Assembly: GCA_027052485.1 (NCBI GenBank)
Contig: JALUFA010000208.1
Coordinates: forward strand, 1-8,016
Length of the DNA: 8,016 nucleotides
DNA from: Hydrogenothermaceae bacterium
Lineage (GTDB): Bacteria > Aquificota > Aquificia > Aquificales > Hydrogenothermaceae
Direction: 5' to 3'
In this document: positions 7,374 through 8,016 of the stretch, piece by piece
Layout: each line of letters begins with the position of its first letter
Position numbering within the stretch: the stretch's first letter is position 1
Program-made: the position numbers and the translations under genes
Notes under the pieces: model-generated
Databases searched by the model: none
Told to the model about the DNA's origin: nothing
What the model saw: the letters and a program-made list of their open reading frames with translations, nothing else

Positions 7374-8016
7374 CTAAACCTCTACTCTCTTTACTCTCTT
7401 TGATATACCACACATCACTTCATAAGGTATGGTGTTTGCAAGTTTTGCAATGTCTGTAAAGGTAATTTCTTTATTTTGTTGTTTTCCCACAATGACGACC
7501 TCATCTCCAATCTTAGCATCTACTTTCGACAGGTCAATGATACTCATATCCATTGTGATGTTTCCTATATAGGGAGCTTTTTTACCATTTACAAGTGAAA
7601 AACCTCTGTTTGATAGGACTCTTGGAAGACCATCTGCATACCCAAAGGACACAATCCCTATTTTCATACTGGTTGGAGCCTTAAAGCTGCCTGTGTAAGA
7701 GATTTTGTCGCCCTTTTTTACGTTTTTTATAGATATAATCCTACTTTTAACGTACATACAGTTTTCTACATCTAGCGGGAAACTTTCAAAAGGCTTTTCC
7801 CCATACAGTACTAAACCTACCCTAACAAGATTACAAAAATCACATTCATAAACAAGCCCTGCACTGTTTTGAAGGTGAATATACTGGGGATTTATACCAC
7901 TTTGATAAAAATTTTTTACTATAGTCTTAAACCGGCTTATCTGACTTTTCGTGTAAGTTGGGTCTATGTCCGCCGATGGGAAATGGCTCATAATACCTTC
8001 TATATGAATGTTAAGT
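7374..8016 (-). CDS. alr: Alanine racemase, C-terminal part (cut by window edge)
   Basis: Alr is a PLP enzyme that interconverts L- and D-alanine, supplying D-alanine for peptidoglycan. The reading frame stays open past the internal Met at 7991 to the window edge, where LNIHIEGIMSHFPSAD matches the family's IEGIMTHF-type barrel segment. That Met is therefore not the start. About 213 residues are visible; roughly the first 130-150, including the PLP-binding lysine, lie outside. Counting from the Met at 7991, R57 in RVGLVLYG is the expected PLP-nitrogen contact, Y118 in SFGYADGLPR is the catalytic Tyr, and M147-D148 in GNITMDM line the substrate site. The C-terminus IPYEVMCGISKRVKRV is typical. 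The stop is 2 bases before the NtrX-like start. Whether upstream sequence adds a fused domain, as in MurF-Alr proteins, cannot be seen. Confidence 0.94.
   Translation of the reverse strand, partial: LNIHIEGIMSHFPSADIDPTYTKSQISRFKTIVKNFYQSGINPQYIHLQNSAGLVYECDFCNLVRVGLVLYGEKPFESFPLDVENCMYVKSRIISIKNVKKGDKISYTGSFKAPTSMKIGIVSFGYADGLPRVLSNRGFSLVNGKKAPYIGNITMDMSIIDLSKVDAKIGDEVVIVGKQQNKEITFTDIAKLANTIPYEVMCGISKRVKRVEV
7379..7383 (-). promoter_or_regulatory. Ribosome binding site deciding the NtrX-like start
   Basis: AGAGG lies 7 bases before the ATG at 7371, inside the last codons of alr. It favours this ATG over the in-frame ATG at 7413, which would overlap alr by 40 bases. Confidence 0.6.

Noticed and set aside
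7383..7400. Perfect 9-base tandem repeat (TACTCTCTT twice on the plus strand)
   Set aside because: It encodes the repeated Lys-Arg-Val of the conserved alanine racemase C-terminus, so protein sequence explains it; it is too short for an array or binding-site cluster.
7372..7413. 14-residue N-terminal extension of the NtrX-like regulator from an upstream ATG
   Set aside because: It would overlap alr by 40 bases and precede the normal receiver start, while the ATG at 7371 has a well-placed AGAGG.
7989..7991. Met codon as the start of the alanine racemase frame
   Set aside because: The frame is open upstream to the window edge and continues to match racemase sequence, so this Met is internal.

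Overview
The window is gene-dense bacterial chromosome of moderately low GC (by eye about 40%). Every supported gene lies on the minus strand, so the biological reading order runs from high to low coordinates. The proteins are rich in Lys, Glu and Ile and have compact lengths, and the gene order mixes unrelated functions. Together with a sigma-54 regulator and a CcoI-like copper ATPase, this suggests a thermophilic Aquificota bacterium, perhaps of the Persephonella/Sulfurihydrogenibium group. That is an inference from style and content, not a proven assignment.

In transcription order the layout is: the 3' part of alanine racemase (alr, running off the right edge); an NtrX-like sigma-54-dependent response regulator; a 60-residue (mature) 4-oxalocrotonate tautomerase family protein; histidinol dehydrogenase (hisD); the DNA repair ATPase recN; the tRNA pseudouridine synthase truA; a copper-type P1B ATPase with a CcoI/FixI-like N-terminal Cys cluster; and the first codons of an unidentified gene running off the left edge.

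Spacing is extremely tight: +2, +2, +19, -23, -11, +46 and -1 bases at the seven junctions. No stretch over 50 bases lacks a gene, and I see no convincing terminator or promoter. The whole window is therefore best read as one polycistronic unit, with translation coupled at several junctions. The genes do not form one pathway: they cover cell-wall D-alanine, signal transduction, histidine synthesis, recombination repair, tRNA modification and copper transport. The one possible functional link is NtrX with the CcoI-like ATPase, because NtrYX systems elsewhere influence microaerobic respiration.

I found no RNA genes, CRISPR array, insertion sequence or broken gene. Points worth a second look are the GAFTNA variant of the sigma-54 contact loop, the altered active-site arginine positions in the tautomerase, the TTG start and missing HMA domain of the ATPase, the divergent middle of TruA, and the unknown gene coupled to the ATPase.
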